64,000 nucleotides of DNA from Fuscibacter oryzae (GCF_016765795.1 NZ_JAESVP010000007.1:117668-181667); one strand, 5' to 3'; numbered from the stretch's first letter, positions 40,754 through 50,190 are shown. Numbers and translations: made by a program. The notes: generated by a model from the letters alone, not told the origin.

Positions 40754-41106
40754 GAACCTTTGCCGCACATCAGCGCGACCAGGATCAGGGCCGCTACGAC
40801 GACGAAGACCAGCTCGGGATGCAGCACGACCCCACGACGCGCGACGGGGCCATGGCTATCCTGTCCTCGCGCGGCGGCAAGAAGGCCGCGCAGATCGCCA
40901 TTCTGACGCTGTGGCGGGCCGCCAAGGACTGGCGCGATGGTTATATGCCCACCGCCCGCATAGGTGCCCCCCTGCGCGTCATTCAGGCGCTGGAAAACAT
41001 CGGCTTGGTCGAGGTGGCCGAAGATGATCGCGGCATGGCCCTGCGCTTCCGGCTGACGCCGAAGGGCGCGCTGATGGCCGCCAAGAGACAGGGGGCAGGG
41101 AAATGA
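40750..41106 (+). CDS. Putative winged-helix phage protein (118 aa)
   Basis: Glu/Asp-rich start, then KAAQIAILTLWRAAKDWRDG, followed by RIGAPLRVIQALENIGLVEVAED and RFRLTPKGALMAAKRQ, the helix-wing pattern of a winged-helix domain. Overlaps both neighbours by ATGA. Function unknown. Confidence 0.55.
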   Translation: MRTFAAHQRDQDQGRYDDEDQLGMQHDPTTRDGAMAILSSRGGKKAAQIAILTLWRAAKDWRDGYMPTARIGAPLRVIQALENIGLVEVAEDDRGMALRFRLTPKGALMAAKRQGAGK

Positions 41107-41375
41107 GCTTCGCACCGCGGATCAGCACGGCCTTCCTGTTGATGGCCCAGTATCAGGGCCGCCCGGTGATCCCGATCGAGGCGGTGGCCGAAGATCATTT
41201 CCGCATGACGACGCCCAAGCTGTTGGAACGGATCAGCCGCGGCGAAATCAAGCTGCCCGTGGTCCGCATGTCGGATTCGCAAAAGGCGGCCAAGGGCGTC
41301 CACCTGTCCGATCTGGCCGACTATATCGACGCGCAGGCCGACAAGGCTCGGAAAGAGGCGCAGGCGCTACGCTGA
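41103..41375 (+). CDS. PrtN-like activator (pyocin activator family)
   Basis: 90 aa. STAFLLMAQYQGRPVIPIEAVAEDHF, then LLERISRGEIKLPVVRMSDSQKAAKGVHLSDLADYID match the PrtN-like pattern. PrtN activates pyocin genes. Last gene of the rightward operon, converging with the integrase gene (9-bp overlap at the stops). Could activate late genes (inference). Confidence 0.7.
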   Translation: MSFAPRISTAFLLMAQYQGRPVIPIEAVAEDHFRMTTPKLLERISRGEIKLPVVRMSDSQKAAKGVHLSDLADYIDAQADKARKEAQALR

Positions 41376-42431
41376 AGGCTGGGGCAACAACTTGGCCTTC
41401 CACTCCCACTTCGCCCATCTGTCGCCCACCTCGTCGATGTGGGTGTATCTCTGAAGGCTCTGCCAGCTGCGGTGCCCACTGACCGCCGCCACATGCGGGA
41501 TGTTCTGCCCCATCTCGAACAGCCGCGAAATGCCTTCGTGCCGCAGGTCATGGAAGTGCAGGTCTTTGATCGCAAGGAACTTGCAGGCCCGCGTGAACCC
41601 GGCCGATATGGCGTCGGTGCTGAAGGGGAATATCTCGGCCGCGACCTTGGGCATGGTGCCGATCAGCGCCTCGGCCTCGGGCGGCAGATCAACCCACACG
41701 TTGTTCCCGTCCTTTTCATCGGGGTCTTTCATATCCCTGACCAGCACCTTGCCCGGTTTAAGATCTTCCCACCGGATGCGCGTAATCTCTTCCTGTCGCC
41801 TGGTCGAGAACATGGCGAAGAATGCGACCTTGTGCATGGGCATCGCGCCGCGCCGCTTTGACCTTTCCACAAAATGGGCCATCAGCGCGTCCATTTCCTC
41901 GATTGTCGGGCGCCGGTCACGCTTCTTCGATTTCGAGGTGATGCCCAACTTCTTGCAGACCACCGTAGCCGCCTTCATTTCGCCTGCGTCCAAAGCATAG
42001 CCCCAAGCGGGCTGGGCGACGGCGAAGACGGCCGACAGGTGGCTTAGATAGTTGGCGACGGTCTGGGGCTGCACCTTCTTGGAAAGCTCGGTCGCCCAGC
42101 TGACAATATCGTGGCTGCGGATTTCATGCCCGGCCAGCGCCGCGATGCTGTGCGATTTGATGGCGTTCAGCACCTGCGCCTTGGTCTTGCCCATCTCCTT
42201 CAGGCTCTCGCGGATATAGTCGTCAATCGCCTCGCCCAGCGTGCCCTTGGGTTTACCCCATCCATCGCGTGCGATTTCCGCCTCGCGCCGCTTCATCCAG
42301 GCGCGGGCCGGTGGTTCCCGGTCGAAGGTTCGCGCCTCGGTATAGACCTTGACCCCCTTGCGCTTTATGACGATCTGGGCGGTGAAGCCGAAGCTCCCAT
42401 CTGCCCGCTGCCTTTTGTTGATGCTACCCAC
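41367..42431 (-). CDS. Tyrosine recombinase integrase
   Basis: 354 aa. Catalytic pattern visible: Arg in STRRQEEITRIRWEDL, HDLRHEG (HxxR), and SLQRYTHI with the catalytic Tyr. N-terminal arm-binding and core-binding domains precede. Its direction and placement beside attR match dusA-specific integrases. The gap to attR carries inverted GTCCTACA sites. Confidence 0.92.
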   Translation of the reverse strand: MGSINKRQRADGSFGFTAQIVIKRKGVKVYTEARTFDREPPARAWMKRREAEIARDGWGKPKGTLGEAIDDYIRESLKEMGKTKAQVLNAIKSHSIAALAGHEIRSHDIVSWATELSKKVQPQTVANYLSHLSAVFAVAQPAWGYALDAGEMKAATVVCKKLGITSKSKKRDRRPTIEEMDALMAHFVERSKRRGAMPMHKVAFFAMFSTRRQEEITRIRWEDLKPGKVLVRDMKDPDEKDGNNVWVDLPPEAEALIGTMPKVAAEIFPFSTDAISAGFTRACKFLAIKDLHFHDLRHEGISRLFEMGQNIPHVAAVSGHRSWQSLQRYTHIDEVGDRWAKWEWKAKLLPQPSA

Positions 42432-42432
42432 G

Positions 42433-42471
42433 GTCCTACACGATGCCTGAAAGTCCTACATTTGTAGGACT
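42433..42471. repeat. GTCCTACA repeats between integrase and attR
   Basis: GTCCTACA at 42433-42440 and a perfect inverted repeat AGTCCTACA-TT-TGTAGGACT at 42452-42471. Possible integrase arm sites, excisionase sites or operator for int. Confidence 0.55.
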
Positions 42472-42539
42472 GCACATCTGGGAACGGGTGTAAACAGGGC
42501 AAAACCGGGAACAAATCGGCAGTGTTTGACGAGGCGCAA

Positions 42540-43550
42540 GTGACTGTGCAGAAAGAAAAACCCAGCAACTACAATGCCTTCCGGCTATCTGTTGCGCCGA
42601 TGATGGACTGGACGGATCGGAACTGTCGGTTCTTTCACCGCCAGATGACGCGGCGCGCCATGCTTTATACCGAAATGGTCACGGCCCCGGCTGTGATCCA
42701 TGGGCCAAAGCCGCGGCTGTTGGATTATTCCGGGGCCGAACACCCCATTGCCCTGCAACTGGGCGGGTCTGACCCGACCGAACTGGCGCAGGCCACCCGC
42801 ATCGCGCGCGACTGGCGCTATGATGAGGTCAACCTGAACGTCGGCTGCCCGTCCGACCGGGTGCAATCGGGCTGCTTTGGGGCCGTGCTGATGCTGCGCC
42901 CCGATCTGGTGGCCGATTGCCTGCGCGCAATGCAGGATCAGGCCGATGTGCCGGTTACGGTGAAATGCCGGATCGGGGTGGATGATCAGGTTCCCGAAGA
43001 CGTTCTGCCCGCGTTTCTGGAGACCATGGCCCGCGCCGGCGTGCGCCATGTGATCGTTCATGCCCGAAAGGCGTGGTTGCAAGGCCTTAGCCCCAAGGAA
43101 AACCGCGAGATTCCGCCACTGGATTACCCCTTGGTCGTCCGCATGAAGCAGCAGTTTCCTGAGCTGATCCTGTGCATCAACGGTGGCATCACCAGCCTGT
43201 CACAGGCGCAGGGCCTGCTGGATCAGGGGTTGGACGGGGTGATGCTGGGCCGCGCCGCCTATCACGATCCGGCATCGGTGCTGATCGGGGCCGATGCGCT
43301 GTGGGGGGACAGTTTTGCCCCCGATCCGGTGCAGGTGGTGCAGGCTATGCGGCCCTATATCACCGCGCATCTGGCGGCGGGCGGGCGGCTTCATGCGATC
43401 ACCCGCCACATGCTGGGCCTGTTCCACGGGCGGCCCGGCGCGCGGATGTGGCGCCGGGTGCTGTCCGAAGGGGCAGGGCGCGCCGGGGCAGGACTGGACC
43501 TGATCGACGCCGCGCTGGGGGCGGTGGAGGGGGCGCAGATTGGGGCGTGA
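42540..43550 (+). CDS. dusA: tRNA-dihydrouridine(20/20a) synthase DusA
   Basis: 336 aa. FMN enzyme reducing uridines in the tRNA D-loop. RLSVAPMMDWTDR at the N-terminus; catalytic Cys in LNVGCPSDRVQSG near residue 103; phosphate-binding CINGGITS and DGVMLGRAAY. The first 18 or so residues are encoded by the phage right end. The start is uncertain: GTG at 42540 has GAGG 5 nt upstream, while GTG at 42522 is also in frame. Transcription must now start in phage DNA. Confidence 0.92.
   Translation: MTVQKEKPSNYNAFRLSVAPMMDWTDRNCRFFHRQMTRRAMLYTEMVTAPAVIHGPKPRLLDYSGAEHPIALQLGGSDPTELAQATRIARDWRYDEVNLNVGCPSDRVQSGCFGAVLMLRPDLVADCLRAMQDQADVPVTVKCRIGVDDQVPEDVLPAFLETMARAGVRHVIVHARKAWLQGLSPKENREIPPLDYPLVVRMKQQFPELILCINGGITSLSQAQGLLDQGLDGVMLGRAAYHDPASVLIGADALWGDSFAPDPVQVVQAMRPYITAHLAAGGRLHAITRHMLGLFHGRPGARMWRRVLSEGAGRAGAGLDLIDAALGAVEGAQIGA
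42585..42614 (+). repeat. attR, right prophage attachment site
   Basis: Matches attL (1032-1061) at 25 of 30 positions with the core CCGATGATGGA at 42597-42607. It is in frame with the working dusA. Confidence 0.85.
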
Positions 43551-43552
43551 AA

Positions 43553-44749
43553 TCACGCACCCTGCGCCACGCCGCGCCGTGCCATCACCACGCGGCTCAG
43601 CAAGAACGCCGCCACGCCACAAATGGCGATGGTGACCAGCATCGGCACCGGCGTTCCGTCAAAGAACGGTCCGGCCACGGCAACCAGCACCCCGCCCGTC
43701 ACCATCTGCAACGTACCCCCAAGCGACGAGGCTAGACCCGCCTCCTCTCCGTGATCATCCAGCGCCAGCACCATGGCTGTTGGAATCACAAACCCAAGGC
43801 AGGCATTGGCGCAGAACAGCCCGGCGATCACCAGCCACAGCGGATGGAACCCGGCCAGCGCAACCGCAGCCAGCGCCACGGTGAACAGGCCAAAACCCGC
43901 CGCCGCAACCGCCATCACCGGGCGCGGGCCGAACCGCATGCCCAAAGGCCCGGCCAGTTGCGAAGAGGCAAAGAACCCCAGCGCATTGACCGCAAAGGCC
44001 AGCGAAAACCCGGTGGGCGACAGGCCAAAGAACTCGGTATAAACAAAGGCCGCCGAGGCGATGAAGACAAAGAAACTGGCCATGCCGAATCCACCAAGGA
44101 AGGTCAGGCTTAAAAACCCCTTGTCGCTTAACAGTTTGCCCGCTGCCGCGCGGGTTTCGGCAAAGCTGAACGGGTGGCGGTGTTCGGGGGCCAGCGTTTC
44201 GGGCTGAAACAGCGCCAGCGTGATCAGGCTGACAACCGAGGCCGCCAGCAGCGCGCCAAAGATCACCCGCCACCCTGTCAGTGCCATCAGACCAGACCCG
44301 GCCAGCGGCGCCAGCATGGGCGAAACCGAAATCACCAGCATCACCGCCGCCATCAGTTGCGTGGCGCGCGGCCCGGTGTGCATGTCGCGGATGATGGCAC
44401 GCGGCACCACCATGAAGGCGGCCCCGCCCAAGCCCTGCACCGCCCGGCCCGCAATCAGCCAGCCGACCGACGGCGCAAAGGTGCAGATCAGCGATCCGAT
44501 GGCGAAGACCACGATCCCGGCATAAAGCGGCGGCTTTCGCCCCGCCTGATCGGCCCAGGGGCCATAGATCAGTTGCGCAAGACCAAAGGCCAGGAAATAG
44601 GCGGTGATCGTGGTCTGCATCCCCTGTTCGCTGGTGGCAAGGGCCTGGGCAATCGCAGGCATCGCGGGCAGATAAAGATCAATCGCAAAGGGGCCAATGC
44701 AGGACAAAAGGCCCAGCACCAACGCAGGGCGCAGCAAACGGTCGGACAT
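43553..44749 (-). CDS. MFS drug-resistance transporter (Bcr/CflA family)
   Basis: 398 aa, about twelve hydrophobic segments. Motifs: FAIDLYLPAMPAIAQALATS in TM1 of Bcr/CflA proteins, the loop WADQAGRKPPLYAG, and VQGLGGAAFMVVPRAIIRD. Efflux of drugs or similar compounds across the inner membrane. ATG at 44749 preferred over an upstream GTG. Converges with dusA. Confidence 0.85.
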   Translation of the reverse strand: MSDRLLRPALVLGLLSCIGPFAIDLYLPAMPAIAQALATSEQGMQTTITAYFLAFGLAQLIYGPWADQAGRKPPLYAGIVVFAIGSLICTFAPSVGWLIAGRAVQGLGGAAFMVVPRAIIRDMHTGPRATQLMAAVMLVISVSPMLAPLAGSGLMALTGWRVIFGALLAASVVSLITLALFQPETLAPEHRHPFSFAETRAAAGKLLSDKGFLSLTFLGGFGMASFFVFIASAAFVYTEFFGLSPTGFSLAFAVNALGFFASSQLAGPLGMRFGPRPVMAVAAAGFGLFTVALAAVALAGFHPLWLVIAGLFCANACLGFVIPTAMVLALDDHGEEAGLASSLGGTLQMVTGGVLVAVAGPFFDGTPVPMLVTIAICGVAAFLLSRVVMARRGVAQGA

Positions 44750-44870
44750 GATTGGGGAACCTGTGATGTAAAGGTATGGCACAGGTTAGCCATTTTGCCG
44801 CACCTGCACAACCCTGCCACTGGCCCTTCCCCGCCGCTGCCTCTAGGCTGCGCGAAAAGATGAGGATGCG

Positions 44871-45680
44871 ATGACCGAACTTGTGACCCTTGGCCTTGTG
44901 CTTGTGATCATCGGCGCCTTTGCCGGTGTGGTCGGCGGTTTGCTGGGTGTGGGCGGTGGGATCGTGCTGGTTCCAGCGTTTTTCTATGCGTTCCAGCATC
45001 TTGGCTATGGTGGCGATCACCTGATGCAGGTCTGCGTTGCGACCTCGCTTGCCACCATCGTCGTCACCTCGATCCGGTCGATGAACGGGCACAACAAGAA
45101 GGGCGCGGTCGATTGGGCCACCCTGCGCCGCTGGGGGCCGGGACTGGTGATCGGCGCGGCGCTGGGGGTTCTGGTGGCGGCGCAGGTGAAATCGGTGGTG
45201 TTGCAGGCGGTGTTCGGGGTGCTGGCGGGAATTGCGGGCCTCTACATGGCCTTTGGCCGTCCGCAATGGCGGCTTGGCCAAGCAATGCCGGGGCCTGCCG
45301 GGGCAGGGGGCCTGTCGGGGGCCACCGGGTTCTTTTCGGCCATGATGGGGATTGGCGGTGGCACCTTTGGCGTGCCGCTGATGACGCTTTTCAACATGCC
45401 GATCCACCGGGCGGTGGGCACGGCTTCGGGCTTTGGTATCCTGATCGCGGTGCCTTCGGTGCTGGGGTTCCTGCTGCTGCATGTGCCGGACGCGCCGCCC
45501 TATACGGTGGGCGCGGTCAATCTGCCCGCGTTCCTGATCGTGATCGGGTCAACCCTGCTGACCACGCCCTGGGGGGTGCGGCTGGCCCATGCGATGGACC
45601 CCAAGCCATTGAAGCGGGCCTTTGCGATTTTCCTTGTGCTGGTGTCCTTGAACATGCTGCGCAAGGTGGTGGGATGGTAG
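44871..45680 (+). CDS. TauE/SafE family permease
   Basis: 269 aa with two copies of the family motif (GGLLGVGGGIVLVP near residue 22 and MMGIGGGTFGVPLM near residue 155), each in a hydrophobic half. Exports sulfite or sulfonate-type anions. Downstream gene starts inside its 3' end. Confidence 0.87.
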   Translation: MTELVTLGLVLVIIGAFAGVVGGLLGVGGGIVLVPAFFYAFQHLGYGGDHLMQVCVATSLATIVVTSIRSMNGHNKKGAVDWATLRRWGPGLVIGAALGVLVAAQVKSVVLQAVFGVLAGIAGLYMAFGRPQWRLGQAMPGPAGAGGLSGATGFFSAMMGIGGGTFGVPLMTLFNMPIHRAVGTASGFGILIAVPSVLGFLLLHVPDAPPYTVGAVNLPAFLIVIGSTLLTTPWGVRLAHAMDPKPLKRAFAIFLVLVSLNMLRKVVGW

Positions 45681-46414
45681 GCGACTGGCACAGGTTTGAG
45701 GCCGACCCCGGCCTTGCCGCCTGGGCGCGCGCCGCGCTGCCACTTGCAATCGAGGCGTTGCACAACAGCGAGGAACCCCGCCGTTGCGGCGGCACATGGG
45801 ATGTGGGGCTGGACCTGTTGCCGAACGAACCGGATGGCTCCATCGGGGGTGTCGCCTTTCCATGGGCGGCCCTTGGCCTGACGCCGCAGCCCTTGCACCG
45901 GGCGCAACTGTCCACGGTTTATCCCGGTTATCCGCAACCGTCCGATGAGGAAACCGAGGCCGCCTATCGGTTCCGGTTGACCCGCGATGCCGCGCATCTG
46001 GATGGGCTGCTGGCGATAGGGCCCGATCGCCAGCGCATGGTAAAGGAACCACATGGCTGGATTTTGGGCATTCCCCTGAATGATTGCAGCGCCGACGCGG
46101 CCCCCTTGGTCGCATGGCAGGGCAGTGCCAACATCTTGCGGGCTGCGCTGCTCGCGGCTTTTGGCGATTCGCCGCCCGAGCAATGGGGCGACATTGATGT
46201 GACCGCAGCCTATACCGCCGCGCGCCGCCAGATTTTCGAAACCTGTCCGCGCGTGGAACTGCCCACCCGACCCGGAGAGGCGACGCTGATGCACCGGCTG
46301 ACGCTGCATGGTGTGGCCCCTTGGGCCAAGGGGGCCACCGCCCCGGCAGAGGGGCGGATCATCGCCTATTTCCGGCCTGTGATGGGGTCAGTGCAGGAAT
46401 GGGTCGGGGTATAA
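45674..46414 (+). CDS. Hypothetical protein, distant oxygenase resemblance (246 aa)
   Basis: ATG overlaps the TauE gene by 7 bp, so translationally coupled. The C-terminal MHRLTLHGVAPW and RIIAYFRP segment resembles the distal His and Arg of cupin-fold 2-oxoglutarate oxygenases of the phytanoyl type, but the HxD motif is not obvious. Function unknown. Confidence 0.6.
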   Translation: MVGDWHRFEADPGLAAWARAALPLAIEALHNSEEPRRCGGTWDVGLDLLPNEPDGSIGGVAFPWAALGLTPQPLHRAQLSTVYPGYPQPSDEETEAAYRFRLTRDAAHLDGLLAIGPDRQRMVKEPHGWILGIPLNDCSADAAPLVAWQGSANILRAALLAAFGDSPPEQWGDIDVTAAYTAARRQIFETCPRVELPTRPGEATLMHRLTLHGVAPWAKGATAPAEGRIIAYFRPVMGSVQEWVGV

Positions 46415-46424
46415 CGGGGCTGCC

Positions 46425-46652
46425 TTAGCCCGGCTGACGCCCCAGCCGCCCACCACGCCGCTTGGCCAACAGGCCCGCGCGGCCCGGCAGTTCGGCCATG
46501 ATCGCCCGGCGCTGATCAGAGGTCATGCCAGACCAGCGGCCGATCTCGTCCAGTGTCCTGCGGCAGCCAACGCAAATCTTTGCCTCGGGGTGTACGACGC
46601 AGATCTTGACGCAGGGGCTTTCCACCTCGTTCCGTTTCCAGATGTCGTCCAA
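46425..46652 (-). CDS. DUF1289 small Cys-rich protein
   Basis: 75 aa. SPCVKICVVHPEAKICVGCRRTLDEI has the four-Cys DUF1289 pattern (likely metal binding). Basic Arg-rich tail. Sits just after ruvX. Function unknown. Confidence 0.82.
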   Translation of the reverse strand: MDDIWKRNEVESPCVKICVVHPEAKICVGCRRTLDEIGRWSGMTSDQRRAIMAELPGRAGLLAKRRGGRLGRQPG

Positions 46653-46653
46653 C

Positions 46654-47124
46654 CTAGCCCCCGATATACGCCAGACGATCCAGCGCTCCTTGCAGAATAT
46701 ACCCGGCAGCCACCTGATCGATCACCTCTTTGCGACGTTTGCGCGACGCATCCGCCTCTAACAGCGCGCGTTCGGCGGCGACGGTGGACAGACGCTCATC
46801 CCAAAAGCCGATGGGCAGGGGCGTCAGCTTTTCCAGATTGCGGGCAAAGGCGCGGGTCGATTGCACCCGCGGCCCCTCGCTTCCGTCCATGTTCAGCGGC
46901 AGACCCAGCAGCAGCCCCGATGCCCCGCGCGCCTCGGCCAGCTTCAAAAGCTCTGCCGCGTCCAGCGTGAATTTTTGCCGCCGGATGATCACCACCGGCG
47001 TCGCCACCCGCCGCCGCAGGTCTGAAATCGCCACGCCAATCGTCTTGTCGCCCAGATCAAGGCCAAAGATCGCCCTGTTGGGCGGCAGGGCGGCGGCGAA
47101 GTCTTCAATGCGGTCGCAGATCAT
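46654..47124 (-). CDS. ruvX: Holliday junction resolvase-like RuvX/YqgF
   Basis: 156 aa. RNase H fold with [17 protein letters not shown] near residue 20 and [14 protein letters not shown]; the [16 protein letters not shown] block near residue 107 is characteristic. Acts in pre-16S rRNA processing. Overlaps ccmI by ATGA. Confidence 0.9.
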   Translation of the reverse strand: MICDRIEDFAAALPPNRAIFGLDLGDKTIGVAISDLRRRVATPVVIIRRQKFTLDAAELLKLAEARGASGLLLGLPLNMDGSEGPRVQSTRAFARNLEKLTPLPIGFWDERLSTVAAERALLEADASRKRRKEVIDQVAAGYILQGALDRLAYIGG

Positions 47125-48323
47125 GGAGTCGCCCCGGCGGCGGCGCGCAGCCGTTCCTGTGCCGCAGGGTCGGCGGCAAAGGCCTTTTCGGCTGCCGTCA
47201 GCGCGGCTTTTACCCGGTCAGGCTGGTTCAGTACCTTCAGCGCGTTGAACAGCTTCAGCCATTCCGCCTCTGGCCCGCCTTCGGACAGCAAGCGCCCCTC
47301 CAACTGGCCGACCATGCCTTCAATCATCGATTGCCGGTCCTCGGCGCTCATCTCTCCGGCAGCCTCCACCGCAGCCGCATCCGGCCCTTTGGCATCGGGT
47401 AGAGTATAGCGGATGCCCGCGCGGTCGGCGGCCTCTTGCAGACCGGCGCGGATCGGGGCCTTCCACGGCGCATCCTCTGGGCCTTCGCGCAACAGCGGCT
47501 CCCACAATTCAAACGTGCGGTCGGCGCGGCCCACCTGCGCGAACATCAGCCCCGAGTAATAGCGCGCCAGCGGGTTTTTCGGGTCAAGCGTTAGCACTTT
47601 GACCAGTTCCGCCTCGGCCTCGGGCGAGATATAGCCACCCGCTGCGGCAATCAGATATTCGGCGGCGGCCAGATGGTCGTCCGGCCCGGTCTTGGCGCCC
47701 AGAACCGACAGCAGATGGCCCTGCGCCGCCGATGCGGCCTGATAATTGGTCAGCGCCGCCTCATTCTTGGCCAAGAGGGAGAGGCCTTGCAGGTCATCTG
47801 GGCGCGCCTTTACTGCAGCGCGCAGCTTGTCCATCAGGGCCATGAACTCGGCATCGGCCTTGGGGGCTTGGGTCGGTTTCGGAGCCTGCGCCTCGGCCTC
47901 GGCCTGATTGGGGCGGGTGCGGTATAGCTCTTCGGTTGCCGCCAGCCGGTCGTTGATCGGCAGATCGGGATAGCCCGGCGCGCCAAGGCGCAGATACAGC
48001 GCCACGCCGCCCGTCATCACCGCCACCAGCGCCATCACCACCGGCATGACCGGCAGGCTGCGCCCGCCGCTGGCGGCCTGCGCTGCCTTGTCCGCATCCA
48101 GAAGGCGGCGCGACACCTCGACTCGCAGTCGCGCGGCCTCTTCCGGGGCCAGAACGCCACGGGCAAGGTCGCGGTCCACCTCGGCCAATTGCGCGCGGTA
48201 AACGGCAAGGTCAGGATGATCCGCCTCGTCGCTTTCGGGCGGCTTGGTCAGCGCGCGCAACAGCAGCGCCAGAACCGCAACCGCCGTTCCCCCCGCCACG
48301 GCCCAAAAGCCGAAATCACCCAT
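47121..48323 (-). CDS. ccmI: c-type cytochrome biogenesis protein CcmI
   Basis: 400 aa, start at [12 protein letters not shown] with AGGGGG upstream. N-terminal two-helix membrane domain ([17 protein letters not shown] and [18 protein letters not shown]) and cytoplasmic-type segment [29 protein letters not shown], then TPR repeats. Delivers apocytochrome c to the heme ligase. Neighbour ruvX. Confidence 0.88.
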   Translation of the reverse strand: MGDFGFWAVAGGTAVAVLALLLRALTKPPESDEADHPDLAVYRAQLAEVDRDLARGVLAPEEAARLRVEVSRRLLDADKAAQAASGGRSLPVMPVVMALVAVMTGGVALYLRLGAPGYPDLPINDRLAATEELYRTRPNQAEAEAQAPKPTQAPKADAEFMALMDKLRAAVKARPDDLQGLSLLAKNEAALTNYQAASAAQGHLLSVLGAKTGPDDHLAAAEYLIAAAGGYISPEAEAELVKVLTLDPKNPLARYYSGLMFAQVGRADRTFELWEPLLREGPEDAPWKAPIRAGLQEAADRAGIRYTLPDAKGPDAAAVEAAGEMSAEDRQSMIEGMVGQLEGRLLSEGGPEAEWLKLFNALKVLNQPDRVKAALTAAEKAFAADPAAQERLRAAAGATP

Positions 48324-48531
48324 CTTGCGCCCCCTTTTTTCCGGCCCGCTTTCCGGTCCAGCCCGGCCCAGATAGTCTTTTCCCGCGCCCGGCAAAAGGG
48401 TTTCAGGTGCCGCAGGGCCGCCCGCGTCATGCCGTGTCGTAATTTTCCCGATTGTGCCGCTGCTGGGGGCGGTTAATTTCGTCTTCGGGACGACAACAAT
48501 CGTCACGCCCGAACCCTTCGGAGAGCTGCCC

Positions 48532-49779
48532 ATGAAACGCTATTCGGTCTTTGCCATTGCCCGTCAGGCGATGTCGTATCATCAGGGATGGGAGCGTGCC
48601 TGGCGCGCACCAGAGCCGAAGAAGGAATACGACGCCATAATCATCGGCGCGGGTGGCCACGGTCTGGCGACGGCCTATTACCTGGGCAAGAACCACGGCA
48701 TCAAGAATGTAGCCATCATCGAAAAGGGCTGGCTGGGCGGTGGCAACACCGGGCGGAACACCACGATCATCCGGTCGAACTATCTGCAAGACCCGTCTGC
48801 CGCGATCTATGACAAGGCGCTGTCGCTATATGAGACGCTGTCGCAGGATCTGAACTACAACGTCATGTTCAGCCCCCGTGGCCTGCTGATGCTGGCGCAG
48901 ACCCATCATGAGGTGCGCGGCTATCTGCGCACGGTCCATGCCAACCAGTTGCAGGGCGTTTCGACCGAATGGATCAGCCCGGCCAAGGTGAAAGAGCTGG
49001 TGCCGATCATGAACATCGACGGCCCGCGCTATCCGGTGCTGGGTGCGCTCTATCAGAAACGCGGCGGCACCGCTCGGCACGACGCCGTGGCATGGGGTTA
49101 TGCCCGCGCCTGTTCCGACATGGGCATGGACATCATCCAGCAGACCGAAGTGACCGGCGTCCGCACCGAGGGCGGCGTTGTGCGCGGGGTCGAGACGACC
49201 AAGGGCTATATCGGCTGCAAAAAGCTGGGCATCGTCGTGGCGGGCCATTCCGGTCAGGTCGCCGACATGGCGGGCTTCCGTCTGCCGCTAGAGGCGGTTG
49301 CGCTGCAAGCCTTGGTGTCGGAACCGATCAAGCCAACCATTGATGTGGTGGTCATGGCCAACACCGTCCATGGCTACATGAGCCAGTCCGACAAGGGCGA
49401 ACTGGTCATCGGCGGCGGCACCGACAGCTTCAACAACTACACCCAGCGCGGGTCTTTCCACCATATCGAGGAAACCCTGCGTGCCCTGATCGAGACCTTC
49501 CCGATCATTTCCCGCCTGAAAATGCTGCGCCAGTGGGGCGGCATCGTGGATATGACCGGCGACCGTTCGCCCCTGATTTCCAAGACGCCGGTTGGCAACT
49601 GCTTCATCAACTGCGGCTGGGGCACCGGCGGCTTCAAGGCGATCCCCGGCTCGGGCTGGGCGATGGCAGAGCTGATGGCCAAGGGCGAACCGGGGCCGCT
49701 GGCGGCCGATTTCAACATGTGGCGCTTCCGCGAAGGGCAGTTCATCGACGAGTCGGTGGCCGCCGGGGTGGCGCACTGA
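48532..49779 (+). CDS. soxB: Sarcosine oxidase beta subunit SoxB
   Basis: 415 aa. FAD-binding DAIIIGAGGHGLATAYYLG near residue 34; ARHDAVAWGY near residue 183 is the His region that holds covalent FMN in heterotetrameric sarcosine oxidase. Part of soxBDAG. Demethylates sarcosine to glycine with H2O2 and formaldehyde, or 5,10-methylene-tetrahydrofolate. Confidence 0.93.
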   Translation: MKRYSVFAIARQAMSYHQGWERAWRAPEPKKEYDAIIIGAGGHGLATAYYLGKNHGIKNVAIIEKGWLGGGNTGRNTTIIRSNYLQDPSAAIYDKALSLYETLSQDLNYNVMFSPRGLLMLAQTHHEVRGYLRTVHANQLQGVSTEWISPAKVKELVPIMNIDGPRYPVLGALYQKRGGTARHDAVAWGYARACSDMGMDIIQQTEVTGVRTEGGVVRGVETTKGYIGCKKLGIVVAGHSGQVADMAGFRLPLEAVALQALVSEPIKPTIDVVVMANTVHGYMSQSDKGELVIGGGTDSFNNYTQRGSFHHIEETLRALIETFPIISRLKMLRQWGGIVDMTGDRSPLISKTPVGNCFINCGWGTGGFKAIPGSGWAMAELMAKGEPGPLAADFNMWRFREGQFIDESVAAGVAH

Positions 49780-49795
49780 TGGCACATCACCAGAC

Positions 49796-49841
49796 GCAAA
49801 TTCCTTCGAAGGAATTTGCAAAAGTTTTCGAAAACTTTTGC
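49796..49841. repeat. Two tandem perfect palindromes between soxB and soxD
   Basis: Two perfect 24-bp palindromes, at 49796-49819 and 49818-49841, sharing two bases. Each has TTCGAA at its centre. They lie in an otherwise co-directional gap, where a translating upstream frame would run through them. May form hairpins in mRNA that adjust subunit stoichiometry, or be a repetitive element. Confidence 0.7.
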
Positions 49842-49869
49842 GGCACCGCCGCGGAAACGGAGCGCTGAG

Positions 49870-50190
49870 ATGCTCATCCTTGAATGCCCCTACTGCGGCG
49901 TGAAGGCCGAGGAAACCGAACTGGCGAACGGCGGCGAGGCGCATCTGAAGCGGTTCGGCCCCGGTTCGGCCGATAACGATTTCGAATCCTACATGTTCGC
50001 CCGCAAGAACCCCAAGGGCGTGCATTTCGAACGTTGGCGCCACAGCTATGGCTGCGGCAAGTGGTTTCTGGCCGCCCGCTGCACCGCCACGCTGGAGGTG
50101 TTCGGCACCTATCCGGCACAAACCGCGGAACCGCCCGCCGACCTGCAAGCCAAGATCAAGGCCAAGCGCCCCGACTGGAAGGGTTACTGA
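49870..50190 (+). CDS. soxD: Sarcosine oxidase delta subunit SoxD
   Basis: 106 aa. LECPYCGVKAEETELANGGEAHLKRFG has the zinc-binding Cys pair, and HSYGCGKWF the rest. The small subunit stabilises the complex. ATG chosen at MLILECPYCG. Confidence 0.92.
   Translation: MLILECPYCGVKAEETELANGGEAHLKRFGPGSADNDFESYMFARKNPKGVHFERWRHSYGCGKWFLAARCTATLEVFGTYPAQTAEPPADLQAKIKAKRPDWKGY

Larger units (their letters stand above)
1044..42607. mobile_element. Prophage integrated in dusA (about 41.5 kb)
   Basis: Bounded by the attL/attR core repeats. It contains integrase, repressor, replication, packaging, capsid, contractile tail and lysis genes, all apparently open. Head genes are of lambda type (Nu1/GpA terminase, lambda portal, HK97-fold protease/capsid) and tail genes of P2 type (D, U, X, T, E/E', FII, FI, H, I, J, W, V), so the virion should be a myovirus. 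No obvious frameshift disrupts the core genes, so it may be inducible; this is an inference. Confidence 0.93.

Noticed and set aside
45113..45673. Upstream extension of the hypothetical gene at 45674
   Set aside because: It would overlap the TauE/SafE gene for 560 bp; the ATG at 45674 fits operon overlap.
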